From assembly GCF_001029105.3 (NCBI RefSeq), contig NZ_CP011807.3:2480001-2544000 (forward strand): a stretch of DNA of 64,000 nucleotides, in the 5' to 3' direction. This DNA comes from Pandoraea faecigallinarum. Lineage in GTDB: Bacteria; Pseudomonadota; Gammaproteobacteria; Burkholderiales; Burkholderiaceae. Below the pieces are notes generated by a model, which was not told where the DNA came from, did not search any database, and worked only from the letters and a program-made list of their open reading frames with translations. Shown here piece by piece: positions 49,738 through 58,817 of the stretch (its first letter is position 1; the number at the start of each line of letters is the position of its first letter). The translations under genes were made by a program, and so were the position numbers.

Positions 49738-51443
49738 TTGCGGAACATCTCCATCGTCATGTGCGGCGGGATAGGCGGAACGTTCGGGTCGGTGACCACA
49801 TCGAGCACCACGGGTAGATTCGCATCGAACGCCTCCCGCCATGCCGCGCCGAGATCGTTGGGATCTTCCACGCGGATTCCGCCTAATCCCAACTGCCGGG
49901 CATACGCCGCGTAGTCGAAGGGCGGCAACGACTGCGATACCGCGAAACGCGGATCGCCTTCCTGTGCGCGTTGCTCCCACGTCACCTCGTTCAGATCGCC
50001 GTTGTTGAGTACCAGCACGGCCAGCCTCGGATCGTCCCACGTTTTCCAGAGTGCCGACAGGGTGATCAGCTCGTTGATGCCGTTCATCTGCATCGCCCCG
50101 TCGCCTGCGAGCGCGACCACGACCCGCGACGGATACGCCATTTTCGCGGCAAGCGCATATGGCATTGCCGCGCCCATCGACGCCAGCCCGCCCGAGAGCG
50201 AACCCATCATGCCTTCGCGAAGCTGAACGTCGCGCGCGTACCAGTTCGCCGCAGTCCCGGAGTCGGCAGTGACGATGGCGTTCTCGGGCAATTGGTGCGA
50301 CAGTTCACGAAATACGCGCTGTGGGTTGATCGGCTTGGTGTCCGACGCCGCGCGACGGTCCATCACACGCCACCAGCGCGTTACGCGCTCCTGAATTTGC
50401 CGGCGCCAGTCGTCGTTCTGCCGCACGTGCAAGCGAGGCAGCAGCGCGTCGAGCGTTGCACGGGCGTCGCCGACCATCGCCACCTCCATGGGATAGCGCA
50501 GGCTCAGCATGCGCGGATCGATGTCGATCTGAACGCCGCGCGCCTGCCCCTCTTCCGGCAGGAACTCGGCATACGGAAATGCCGAGCCGATCATCAGCAG
50601 CGTGTCGCAATCGTTCATCATCTCCCAACTGGGCTGCGTGCCGAGCAAGCCGATCGCGCCCGTGACCCACGGCAAGGTGTCCGGAATGACGGCTTTGCCG
50701 AGCAAGGCCTTCGCCACACCCGCTTCGAGCCGATTGGCGACGTCGATAACGCCCGCCCCCGCCCCCATCGCGCCCGCGCCGACGAGTATCGCCACACGGT
50801 TGCCCGCATTGAGCACTTCGGCGGCGGCGTCCAGTTCGTCGTCCGAGGGAACGATGTGGCGCGGCGGCAGGCCCACGCCGTCGCGAATCGCGCCGCTGCG
50901 CACGGTGCCGTGAACACGTGGCGGAACGTCGACAGCCGGCAGATCCTGCACGTCGTTCGGCACGATGATGCAAGTGACGGCGCGCTGGTCATGAGCGATA
51001 CGAAAGGCGCGATCGATCACATGCCGTGCCTGGGCGGGTGTAACGATCTCCTGCACGTATTCGTGCGCCACGTCCTTGAACAACGCGTGCAGATCGACTT
51101 CCTGCTGGAAATCACCGCCGAGCGACGCGCGCTTTTGCTGTCCAACGATGGCGACCACCGGCTGGTGATCGGCTTTGGCGTCGTACAGGCCGTTGAGCAA
51201 GTGAATGGCGCCTGGGCCGGAGGTGGCTAGGCAGACACCCGTTTCCCCCGTGAATTTCGCGTGAGCGCACGCCATGAAGGCCGCCATTTCCTCGTGCCGC
51301 ACCTGCACGAAAGCCGGCTCGTTTTTCGCCCGCCCGAACGCCCCCACAATGCCGTTGATCCCGTCGCCCGGGTATCCGAATACACGCCGTACGCCCCATA
51401 GACGGAGCCGTTCGAGCAGAAAATCCCCTACGCGCTGTGTCAT
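49635..51443 (-). CDS. TPP-dependent enzyme, pyruvate oxidase/dehydrogenase-like
   Basis: This 602-residue protein has the three domains of the acetolactate synthase/PoxB family. The N-terminal Pyr domain has the cofactor-activating glutamate in RHEEMAAF (Glu51) and [18 protein letters not shown]. The middle domain is the FAD/nucleotide-fold one, and the PP domain has the TPP/Mg site GDGAMQMNG followed by [15 protein letters not shown]. It most resembles quinone-dependent pyruvate dehydrogenase (PoxB), though the C-terminal membrane helix of PoxB is not obvious. GGGAGG precedes ATG 51443, and a sigma54-type promoter sits 33 bases upstream. It could make acetate from pyruvate under stress. Confidence 0.88.
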   Translation of the reverse strand: MTQRVGDFLLERLRLWGVRRVFGYPGDGINGIVGAFGRAKNEPAFVQVRHEEMAAFMACAHAKFTGETGVCLATSGPGAIHLLNGLYDAKADHQPVVAIVGQQKRASLGGDFQQEVDLHALFKDVAHEYVQEIVTPAQARHVIDRAFRIAHDQRAVTCIIVPNDVQDLPAVDVPPRVHGTVRSGAIRDGVGLPPRHIVPSDDELDAAAEVLNAGNRVAILVGAGAMGAGAGVIDVANRLEAGVAKALLGKAVIPDTLPWVTGAIGLLGTQPSWEMMNDCDTLLMIGSAFPYAEFLPEEGQARGVQIDIDPRMLSLRYPMEVAMVGDARATLDALLPRLHVRQNDDWRRQIQERVTRWWRVMDRRAASDTKPINPQRVFRELSHQLPENAIVTADSGTAANWYARDVQLREGMMGSLSGGLASMGAAMPYALAAKMAYPSRVVVALAGDGAMQMNGINELITLSALWKTWDDPRLAVLVLNNGDLNEVTWEQRAQEGDPRFAVSQSLPPFDYAAYARQLGLGGIRVEDPNDLGAAWREAFDANLPVVLDVVTDPNVPPIPPHMTMEMFRNYTGALLSGDSEAMGVARASMRETWESIASRWEK

Positions 51444-51474
51444 GACGTCGACCTCCCGGTAAATACCTCATCGC

Positions 51475-51490
51475 CGCAAGGTTCGTGCCG
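51475..51490 (-). promoter_or_regulatory. Sigma54 (-24/-12) promoter of the TPP-enzyme gene
   Basis: On the minus strand CGGCACG-AACC-TTGCG has the invariant GG and GC in the correct spacing; two outer positions deviate from consensus. The -12 GC is 33 bases before ATG 51443, and the gap to the kinase stop at 51634 leaves room for an activator site. Confidence 0.6.
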
Positions 51491-51633
51491 TGTCGCGCAA
51501 TATCGCGTGCCGGCCGGCGGGATTGCCATGCACGGGTCAAGGGGCGGCGCACGCGCGAGCCGCCCTGTACGCTATCGGTGTTATCGGGTAATTTTCACAG
51601 GGCACTTGAAAAAATGGCATGTCCCGACGCCGG

Positions 51634-53418
51634 CTATTGCGACGTCAGCGTCAGAATCTGTCGCGCCAGCGAACGCAAGTCGACGGGCTTCGCGACGTAC
51701 GCGCCAAAGCCGGCGGAAAGGGCCTGACGGCGCAGCGCATTGTCGGCGCGCGCGGTTACCGCCACGAGTGGAAGATTCGCCATGCCGCCGCGCGCCGCGC
51801 GGATCTCGCGAAGCTGCCGTGCGAGCCAGAACCCATCGCCGTCGGGCATCGCAAGGTCCGAGAGCACGATGGTCGGCATCGTTTCGCCAAGCGCGTCGAG
51901 CGCCTCCCGGCCGTTGCCGGCTTCATGGACTTCCGCGCCCAAGGTACGCAATGCGGCGGCCAGGCTCTCCCGCGACGGATCGTCGTCGTCCACCAGCAGG
52001 ATGCGGTGCCCTTCGAGCACGGTCGACGGGTGCGTCGGCCCAGGCACGGCGTCGGACGGGACACCCGCCGCCACGGGCCGGTCATACGGCAGACGCACCG
52101 TGAACCGGCTACCGGTCCCGGCGCCGCGGCTTGCCACCTCGACACTACCGCCGTGGAGTTCGGCAATGTGGCGCACGATCGATAGTCCCAGTCCGAGGCC
52201 CCGGCGCGGCGACACCGGCGCGTTGGACTCGCGCCGGAACGCGTCGAACACATGCGGCAGAAATTCGGGCGCGATGCCCTGACCGGAGTCGATGACGGAC
52301 AGCCGCAGCCAGTGCGCGTCCTGTTCCAGAGACACGCTGACATGCCCGCCGCGCGGGGTGAACTTGATAGCGTTCGACACAAGGTTCGTCAGCATTTGCC
52401 GCAGCCGCTCGCCGTCACCGAGAAGCAAGCCGGTGGTAGCCGACATGCTCGACGTGAGCGTCACGCCCTCGGCGTTCGCCATCGTCTGCATCGTGACCGT
52501 CACGTCATGCACGATGCGTTCCACGTCGACCAGTACCCGCTCCAGACGCAGCTTGCCGGTCGCCAGCGACGAGACGTCGAGAATGTCGTCGACCATGTGG
52601 GCCAGCGAACGTGCGCTACGGTCGATGGCGTCCACCGCCTGCGACTGCATCGGCTGACCCGAGGGGTGACGCAGCACCTCCACCCAACCGTAGATGGCGT
52701 TCAGTGGCGTTCGCAACTCATGCGAGACCGTAGCAAGCAACTCGTCTTTCAGACGATTGGACGTGTCGGCCTGATCGCGTTCGTCACGCGCTCCTCGCAG
52801 CGACTGCCGGATACGGCGGTTGTCGAGATGTCGCGCACTCTCGTCGCGCAGCAGAACCGTCGCGCCAACGCATTTGCCCGTATCGTCACGCAGCGGTGCG
52901 CTGGAGAACGTGGCGCGAAATGGCCGTCCGTCGGCACGCAGGCAGACGACGTCGACCGCCGTCGCTCGTGCGGCATCGACATTCCGGGGAAGCCGCAAGG
53001 GATGGCGGCTGAGCCAGTGGCGGGCGATGAAGCGCTGCGCACACTGCCCGATGGCATGCTCGGCCGGCACGCCGAACATGCGCTCGGCCGCAGGGTTCCA
53101 CTGCGTAATGCGAAGCTCGGTATCGACACTGAATGTCGCATTGGGCATGGCCTCCAGCACACGCTGTGCGTGGCGCGCGCCGCCCGGGGCACCCTCTGCG
53201 TCTTCGCCGCCATCGTCACCCTTGTCGTCATTGTTGCCATAACGTCCGAACGAGTAGGCCGCCAGCGCGATCACGGGGAAATAGAGCCATCCGCTCAATT
53301 GCGCGACACCGTGCGGCGCGCGGTGTCGCAGCCACAGGTCCAGCCCCCAGACCATGACAGCGCTCAGGAGAATGAGGGTCCAGCGCCCGGCACGGAATTT
53401 GCTGTTCACGATGGCCAC
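51634..53418 (-). CDS. Hybrid sensor histidine kinase/response regulator
   Basis: This 594-residue inner-membrane protein has two short membrane spans (about residues 13-29 and 43-58), an acidic linker, a PAS domain (about 85-195), a HisKA domain with His233 in SHELRTPLNAI, an ATPase domain with SNAIKFTP and GLGLGLSIV, and a C-terminal receiver with Asp521 (VLSDLAMPDG). The periplasmic loop is only about 13 residues, so sensing is probably by PAS or in the membrane. It may phosphorylate the NtrC-type regulator at 55213. The start is a GTG at 53418 (a GTG at 53409 is also possible). It is divergent from the PIG-L gene with 23 bases between starts. Confidence 0.9.
   Translation of the reverse strand: MAIVNSKFRAGRWTLILLSAVMVWGLDLWLRHRAPHGVAQLSGWLYFPVIALAAYSFGRYGNNDDKGDDGGEDAEGAPGGARHAQRVLEAMPNATFSVDTELRITQWNPAAERMFGVPAEHAIGQCAQRFIARHWLSRHPLRLPRNVDAARATAVDVVCLRADGRPFRATFSSAPLRDDTGKCVGATVLLRDESARHLDNRRIRQSLRGARDERDQADTSNRLKDELLATVSHELRTPLNAIYGWVEVLRHPSGQPMQSQAVDAIDRSARSLAHMVDDILDVSSLATGKLRLERVLVDVERIVHDVTVTMQTMANAEGVTLTSSMSATTGLLLGDGERLRQMLTNLVSNAIKFTPRGGHVSVSLEQDAHWLRLSVIDSGQGIAPEFLPHVFDAFRRESNAPVSPRRGLGLGLSIVRHIAELHGGSVEVASRGAGTGSRFTVRLPYDRPVAAGVPSDAVPGPTHPSTVLEGHRILLVDDDDPSRESLAAALRTLGAEVHEAGNGREALDALGETMPTIVLSDLAMPDGDGFWLARQLREIRAARGGMANLPLVAVTARADNALRRQALSAGFGAYVAKPVDLRSLARQILTLTSQ
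53388..53403 (+). promoter_or_regulatory. Sigma54 (-24/-12) promoter of the PIG-L/GT2 operon
   Basis: CGGCACG-GAAT-TTGCT has the invariant GG and GC with correct spacing; the -12 GC is 40 bases before ATG 53442. The core is the same as the promoter of glgE at 22301. It lies inside the first codons of the divergent sensor kinase gene, so the two genes' control regions overlap. Confidence 0.7.
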
Positions 53419-53441
53419 CGCAAAGATCGAGGACCTCGCAT

Positions 53442-54212
53442 ATGACGCAACGCTACCTTCCCGAGACGTGGGAGACGTCGAACTGGCTGGTGATATCGCC
53501 CCATCTCGACGATGCTGTTTTCAGTTGCGGGCGGCTTCTCGCCAGCGCCCCCGGCGCCGTCGTCGTCACGGTCTTCGCAGGTATACCGCCCGACGATGTC
53601 GCGGCCCCCCCGTGGGACGAAGCTGCTGGCTTTGCGTCCGGCAATGCCGCCATGCAAGCGCGGCGCGCGGAGGACCGTTCCGCCCTCGAACTGCTGGGGG
53701 CCGAACCCGTCTGGCTGCCCTTTCTCGACCGGCAGTATGTGGAGGGCAATACGCCGGACGCCATTGCGCCAGCGCTCAAGGCCGTCATGGACCAATATCC
53801 GGAGCGCCGTGTGCTGAGCCCGCTGGGTCTGTTTCACAGCGATCACGCGCTCGTGTTCGATGCGGTATGGACCCTGCTCAACGAGCGCGCCCACGCCCTC
53901 GTCGGCGCCGGACCCGAGCCCGACCCCGGTATGGCGCAGCTCGAACGGTGGTGGTTTTACGAGGACATGCCATATCGCCGCCTCAGCGGTCTGGTCGGGG
54001 CGCGCATCGCGGCATGGCGCAACGACGGTTACGCCGCGCGTCGCGTCGACCCCGTGCTGCCCGAGCTTGCCGACGCGGATTATGCGGTGCGCAAGGTGCA
54101 GGCCATGGAGGCATACGAGAGCCAACTGGGTCTGCTGGATCCCGAGGCGTTGATCGAACTGAATACTTCCGAGAGTTATTGGCAACTGCAATGGTCTCCT
54201 GTATCGCGCTAA
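53442..54212 (+). CDS. PIG-L family deacetylase
   Basis: This 256-residue Zn hydrolase of the LmbE/PIG-L family removes N-acetyl groups from sugars or sugar conjugates. The zinc motif is at the N-terminus: His21, Asp23 and Asp24 in ISPHLDDAVFS, with a further histidine pair in FHSDHALVFDAV. An alanine replaces the second acidic residue of the common PHxDDE form. A role in modifying a surface glycan or a GlcNAc-linked metabolite fits the coupled glycosyltransferase. AGGA lies 10 bases before ATG 53442. Confidence 0.88.
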   Translation: MTQRYLPETWETSNWLVISPHLDDAVFSCGRLLASAPGAVVVTVFAGIPPDDVAAPPWDEAAGFASGNAAMQARRAEDRSALELLGAEPVWLPFLDRQYVEGNTPDAIAPALKAVMDQYPERRVLSPLGLFHSDHALVFDAVWTLLNERAHALVGAGPEPDPGMAQLERWWFYEDMPYRRLSGLVGARIAAWRNDGYAARRVDPVLPELADADYAVRKVQAMEAYESQLGLLDPEALIELNTSESYWQLQWSPVSR

Positions 54213-55150
54213 GTGCATCTCCCGCTCGTGTTGTCGTACGGCGGGATCCCCGTCTGACCGTCGTCGTCCTGTCCCATCGGCGCCCCTTCGAACTGCGGCG
54301 AACGTTGCGACGTCTCGTCGCGCTGCCCGAACGGCCCTCCATCATCGTGGTCGACAATGGTTCCGACCGCTCGCTCATGGACATGGTCCGGGAACAATTT
54401 CCCGACGTCACCCTGCTTCGCTCGGCGACGAATCTCGGCGCATGCGCCCGCAACATCGGTGTACGCCACGCCCGAACGCCTTACGTGGCGTTCTGCGACG
54501 ACGACACCTGGTGGGAACCCGGTTCGTTGTGCCTTGCGGCCGACTGGCTCGACAAGCACACGCATATCGGCGCCATGACGGCGCGGGTGCTCGTGGGCGT
54601 GGAGCGCCGCGAGGACACCACGAGTACCATCATGCGACGAAGCCCGCTCGACACGTTCTCCCGGCAACCCGGGCCGACGATTCTCGGCATGCTCGCCGGT
54701 GCGACGGTATTTCGCAGAGCCGCATTCATCGCCGCAGGGGGCTATCACCCCCGCTTCTTCCTCGGCGGTGAGGAGGCCCTTCTCGCACTGGACATGGCGG
54801 CGCGAGGCTGGACGCTCGTCTACAGCGATCAGTTGACGGTGCATCACTACCCCTCCCTCGTGCGCGACGTCGCCACACGACGGGCCACCCTCGCTCGCAA
54901 TGAGGTCTGGACCGCCTGGCTGCGTTTGCCGCTCGGCGCAGCATTGCGTCAAACATGGCGGCTCGCCCCGCGCGTGTGGCGCGAAGCAGGCGGCATTGCC
55001 GGCTGGGGCCACACGTTGCGCGGGCTGCCATGGACGTTGCGCGAGCGTCGCGTCATTCCCCCTCGCGTGGAAGCGATGCGCCGGCGCGTCGAAGCCGAGG
55101 AACGCCTCGCTGCCATGACCAAGGCCTCGGGCGCACGCCAACGCCGCTGA
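54191..55150 (+). CDS. GT2 family glycosyltransferase
   Basis: This 319-residue GT-A enzyme has the N-terminal nucleotide-binding strand LTVVVLSHRRPFELRRTL, then IIVVDNGSDRS, NLGACARNIG and the metal-binding FCDDDTWWE (DDD). The later motif GGYHPRFFLGGEEALLA is typical of the acceptor region. It overlaps the PIG-L gene by 22 bases, so it is translationally coupled, and it may act on the same glycan. The C-terminal 60 residues are basic and could lie along the membrane. A weak ribosome-binding site (GAGAG) precedes ATG 54191. Confidence 0.85.
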   Translation: MVSCIALSASPARVVVRRDPRLTVVVLSHRRPFELRRTLRRLVALPERPSIIVVDNGSDRSLMDMVREQFPDVTLLRSATNLGACARNIGVRHARTPYVAFCDDDTWWEPGSLCLAADWLDKHTHIGAMTARVLVGVERREDTTSTIMRRSPLDTFSRQPGPTILGMLAGATVFRRAAFIAAGGYHPRFFLGGEEALLALDMAARGWTLVYSDQLTVHHYPSLVRDVATRRATLARNEVWTAWLRLPLGAALRQTWRLAPRVWREAGGIAGWGHTLRGLPWTLRERRVIPPRVEAMRRRVEAEERLAAMTKASGARQRR

Positions 55151-55212
55151 ACGAGCCGACCGGGCTGGCCCCACCGGATGATCTGCACGAGGCCAGACGG
55201 TCCGCACATCGC

Positions 55213-56586
55213 TCATCCCGAGCGCGCCTTCGAACCGTCGTCCTTGCCGGGCGTCTCGGCCAGGCGGCTGTAGAGTGTCTTCAGGCTGATGTTGAGCATC
55301 TCGGCCGCCCTCGCCTTCACACCGCCGCATCGCGCCAGTGTGCCCAGAATCAGTTGCCGGTCCATGTCTTCGAGCGGCGTTTCTAGCGGGACGGTAACGC
55401 TGTCGTCGTTCACGATGGCCTCGTCCAGCTCGGCAAGGATCGGCGGCGGCAGCGTCTCGATCACCTCGCCATCGTTGAGAATGCGCGCTCGATGCACAAG
55501 GTTGCGCAATTCACGCACGTTGCCCGGCCAGTCGTACTCGCTGAGCGCCTTGAGTGTCGCGGCGTCGAAGCGCATCGTGCGGCCATCGGTTTCGGTCAGC
55601 GACGAAAGGAACGCCTTGGCCAGCATGGGGATGTCGTCGCCGCGTTCGCGCAGCGGCGGAAGTGTTACCGGAAACACGTTCAGGCGGTGATAGAGGTCGA
55701 GACGGAAACGCCCTTCGCTCACGGCGGCTTCCGGATTGACGTTGGTCGCTGCAATGATTCGCACGTCCACGTCGATTTCCTGTGTCGAGCCCAGACGCAT
55801 GAGCCGTCCGGTCTCGAGCACCCGAAGCAGTTTGACCTGCGACTCCGGTGGCATCTCCGTCACTTCGTCCAGAAACAGCGTGCCGCCGTCCGCCCGTTCG
55901 AAGAAGCCTTTGTGCTGGCGCTCCGCCCCCGTAAAGCTGCCACGGTCGTGACCGAACATTTCGCTTTCGACGAGATTGGCCGCAATCGCGCCGCAGTTGA
56001 CCGCGATGAAAGGTCCTTTGCGTCGCAGACTGAGATCGTGCACCGTTTGCGCGGCAAGCTCCTTGCCGGTGCCCGATTCGCCCATGAGAAACACGGACGC
56101 CTCGCTCGGCGCTACCCGGCTGATCGCGCGATAGACCGTCTGCATGGCCGGGGAACTGCCGAGCATTCGGCCGAATCGTCCCAGTTGCTGAAGTTCCCGA
56201 CGTAACGCAAGAATCTCGCCGCGAAGCTCGTCGGGACGAGGCACCCGCGCAATTATGCTGGTCAGACGCTGCATATTGAGGGGTTTGACGAGATAGTCTG
56301 CGGCGCCCTTACGCAAGGCATCGATGGCGGTGTCGAGGCTGGCGTGGCCCGTCATGAGCACGACTTCCACATTTGCCGCATGCGGAAAATCGCCGAGCAA
56401 ATCCATGCCGCTGCCATCGGGCAGCATGAGGTCCGCCAGAACCAGATCGGGCACCCGTTTGGCGGCCCGTTCGCGCGCTTGCGCGAGCGTGGACACGGCA
56501 TCGCACGTCAACTGTTGCGTCTGCACCAGCGCGCTCAGCATGTCGCGTGTGTCCGCGTCGTCTTCGACGATAAGAATGTATGGCAT
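55213..56586 (-). CDS. NtrC-family sigma54-dependent response regulator
   Basis: This 457-residue activator has an N-terminal receiver with the phosphorylation site Asp52 (LVLADLMLPDGSG), a central AAA+ domain with Walker A GESGTGKE, the sigma54-contact loop GSFTGA (usual form GAFTGA), Walker B GGTLFLDEVTEMP and the R-finger region, and a C-terminal Fis-type HTH (ARAAEMLNISLKTLYSRL). It opens sigma54 promoters when phosphorylated. I start it at ATG 56586, giving the canonical MPYILIVEDD; an in-frame ATG at 56601 is possible. No histidine kinase of its own is next to it, but a hybrid kinase lies 1.8 kb away. Confidence 0.92.
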   Translation of the reverse strand: MPYILIVEDDADTRDMLSALVQTQQLTCDAVSTLAQARERAAKRVPDLVLADLMLPDGSGMDLLGDFPHAANVEVVLMTGHASLDTAIDALRKGAADYLVKPLNMQRLTSIIARVPRPDELRGEILALRRELQQLGRFGRMLGSSPAMQTVYRAISRVAPSEASVFLMGESGTGKELAAQTVHDLSLRRKGPFIAVNCGAIAANLVESEMFGHDRGSFTGAERQHKGFFERADGGTLFLDEVTEMPPESQVKLLRVLETGRLMRLGSTQEIDVDVRIIAATNVNPEAAVSEGRFRLDLYHRLNVFPVTLPPLRERGDDIPMLAKAFLSSLTETDGRTMRFDAATLKALSEYDWPGNVRELRNLVHRARILNDGEVIETLPPPILAELDEAIVNDDSVTVPLETPLEDMDRQLILGTLARCGGVKARAAEMLNISLKTLYSRLAETPGKDDGSKARSG

Positions 56587-56827
56587 TGCGGTGTGCCCCA
56601 TGAGGACCGATATGGTCGCAATGTTCGGACAGCATCGGAATTTCGAGGTTGCCTGCGGCGTCATGCAATGTGGCTATCCGAAACGCTTCAGGTGCGCAAA
56701 CAATCAATCCGGTGCTGCGTTCGATACGTTACTCTTTATAGATCGAAATCCATCGAGCGTCTGTCAGCGCCGTCTTACAGATCCGGCTTCACCGGACGTT
56801 GCCGTCGGGGCAAACAGGGAGAAATGC

Positions 56828-57820
56828 ATGGCAGTGCATCAGAATGCGTGCACGCGACTCGCCGGAGACTCGCGAAGCGTGATGGCGTTGCGTGCCAACG
56901 TCGAACGGTTAGCTAACGTACCGGCCAGCGTGTTGATCGTTGGCGAAAGCGGCAGCGGCAAGGAGGTCGTTGCCCGGTGTCTTCATGACGTGAGTCCACG
57001 TCGCGCAGGTCCGTTCGTCGCCGTGAACTGCGCCGCCATTCCTCACGAACTGGCGGAATCGCAGTTGTTCGGTCACGAGCGGGGCAGCTTCACCGGCGCC
57101 GTTTCGCAACGCGTCGGCTTCTTCGAAGCTGCGTCGGGAGGCACATTGTTTCTCGATGAAATCCAGGACATGCCAATAGCGCTGCAGGTGAAGCTCCTGC
57201 GCGCTCTGGAGACACGCACGGTGGTTCGCGTCGGGGGCTATGAGCCGGTGAGCTTCGATACCCGGGTCATCGCCGCCACGCACGCGAATCCCGGCCGCGC
57301 CGTTCGTGACGGCCGTTTTCGGCAGGACCTGCTCTTCCGGCTGGCGGCATTCACGCTCCACGTGCCGCCGTTGCGACGCCGTGAGAACGATGTCGTCGCG
57401 CTGGCACAGTCTCACGTGGACCGGCTCAACGCTCTCGACGGCACGGTGAAGCGGCTGTCGTTGCAGTCGCTGGCCGTGCTTCGCCGGCACTCCTGGCCAG
57501 GTAACGTGCGAGAACTGCACAACACGATTGAGCGTGCGTTCATCATGGCGGACCGTGATCTGGAGCTTCAGCCGCTTCCGGTCCCGAAACAACGGGAAGA
57601 AGTGCTCGACGGCGCGCTCAACATCCCTATCGGCGCCACATTGGCGCAGGCGCAACAGTCGTTCATCGCCGCCACGCTGCGCCATTTCGGTGGGGACAAG
57701 CCGCGCACCGCGAAGGCGCTCGGCATCAGCCTGAAAACGCTTTACAACCGTCTCGCGCTAATGACCGGCGATGCGGAAAAATCGGAGAATAGCGAGGAAG
57801 CGGCCAACGCATTGTCTTGA
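56828..57820 (+). CDS. Sigma54-dependent transcriptional activator without a receiver domain
   Basis: This 330-residue protein is an AAA+ activator with only about 30 residues before the AAA+ domain. It has Walker A GESGSGKEVV, the sigma54 loop GSFTGA, Walker B GGTLFLDEIQDMP, LRVGG-like arginines (RTVVRVGG) and a C-terminal Fis-type HTH (PRTAKALGISLKTLYNRLAL). Lacking a receiver or PAS domain, it may be constitutive or controlled by a partner protein, as PspF is by PspA. ATG 56828 has GGGAG upstream. It is divergent from the NtrC-type gene; their 241-base gap shows no sigma54 site in proper spacing. Confidence 0.9.
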   Translation: MAVHQNACTRLAGDSRSVMALRANVERLANVPASVLIVGESGSGKEVVARCLHDVSPRRAGPFVAVNCAAIPHELAESQLFGHERGSFTGAVSQRVGFFEAASGGTLFLDEIQDMPIALQVKLLRALETRTVVRVGGYEPVSFDTRVIAATHANPGRAVRDGRFRQDLLFRLAAFTLHVPPLRRRENDVVALAQSHVDRLNALDGTVKRLSLQSLAVLRRHSWPGNVRELHNTIERAFIMADRDLELQPLPVPKQREEVLDGALNIPIGATLAQAQQSFIAATLRHFGGDKPRTAKALGISLKTLYNRLALMTGDAEKSENSEEAANALS

Positions 57821-57863
57821 TCCTGTGCCGGTTTCATACGCTCCGCCAGCGCGCCCGGCCGGG

Positions 57864-58817
57864 TCACTGCGTGAGTTCTCTGAGCGCGCGATCCCAGTCC
57901 TGCGCAAATCGTCCGATGTGAAACCGTGCCTGTGCATCGCGCCGGGCCGCCTGTCCCCATTCGTTCGCCAGCGATGCGTCGCGGATCAATCGACGCATCG
58001 CGTGCGCGAGCACGTCGAGCCGCGTATCGGCCACGCCGTTGTGTCCCGAACGGATCAGCATCGCCATCTCCGTCGTGGCCAGCGCAACGACCGGCAGCCC
58101 CGCCATCATCGCCTCGATCACTGCCAGCCCGAGGCTCGTGTAGCGGATCGGGTTGAAAAAGAACCGGTAGGCGGACATGAAGCGCGGTAGCTCCGAGGCT
58201 GCAATTTCGCCGATGCCCCCCAACGCCTGCGCGTCCATGCCCACGAGATCGAGCGGGATCTCGTTGCGAAGCTGTTCGAAAACATCCGCCCCGAGCCGTC
58301 GGCCGCGGCGTGCCAGATGGTTCACGACCGTGATGCCTTTGGGCAGCGTGCCGTGCCAGTCGACGTCGTCGACGAGTTTCACGCCGTGCTCGATGACTCG
58401 CGTGGGGGTATCGCCCGAATCCCACATCAGGGCATTGAACGGTGTCACGTGAATCAGCATGACATTGCGATCCTGCACCGGGTGACGCGTGTTGGTCGGA
58501 TGTGCCTGAGGCGGATCGTGCTCGACGAACGCCGTGGGCAGGCGCCGTTGCGCTTCCGAGAGCAGCGCCGGACCGTCTTCGAGATAGTGGCGGTGGTGCT
58601 GATACAGCACGCAGTCGAATTCCGTGTGAGGCACCGCGTGGTAGGGCACCTCGTGCACGTTGCCCCCCCACGGCAGCGCGCTGCCGCAACCGGCATAGCC
58701 GGCGGGATTGCCGGGCTTGGTCACGATATAGAAGTCATGTGGCGCGTGGGACAGATAGAACAGGTAGTTGCCGTGAACCTGCCATGTGAGAACTTTCAGG
58801 CGTTTCATATGTTTCAT
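57864..58817 (-). CDS. Glycosyltransferase (GT4-like)
   Basis: This 317-residue protein has a GT-B C-terminal half with FFFNPIRYTSLGLAVIEAMMA, the E-x7-E-type motif region, and PVVALATTEMAMLIRSG. The N-terminal half (VLTWQVHGNYLFYLSHAPHDF) differs from the classical GT4 type. It lies last in the operon and its start ATG at 58817 overlaps the stop of the upstream GT9 gene (ATGA). It probably adds a sugar to lipopolysaccharide core, capsule or exopolysaccharide. It converges on the second activator gene, 43 bases apart. Confidence 0.85.
   Translation of the reverse strand: MKHMKRLKVLTWQVHGNYLFYLSHAPHDFYIVTKPGNPAGYAGCGSALPWGGNVHEVPYHAVPHTEFDCVLYQHHRHYLEDGPALLSEAQRRLPTAFVEHDPPQAHPTNTRHPVQDRNVMLIHVTPFNALMWDSGDTPTRVIEHGVKLVDDVDWHGTLPKGITVVNHLARRGRRLGADVFEQLRNEIPLDLVGMDAQALGGIGEIAASELPRFMSAYRFFFNPIRYTSLGLAVIEAMMAGLPVVALATTEMAMLIRSGHNGVADTRLDVLAHAMRRLIRDASLANEWGQAARRDAQARFHIGRFAQDWDRALRELTQ

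Noticed and set aside
57854-57863. Palindrome CCCGGCCGGG between convergent genes as a terminator
   Set aside because: It has no loop and no T-run, so it is not a convincing hairpin terminator.
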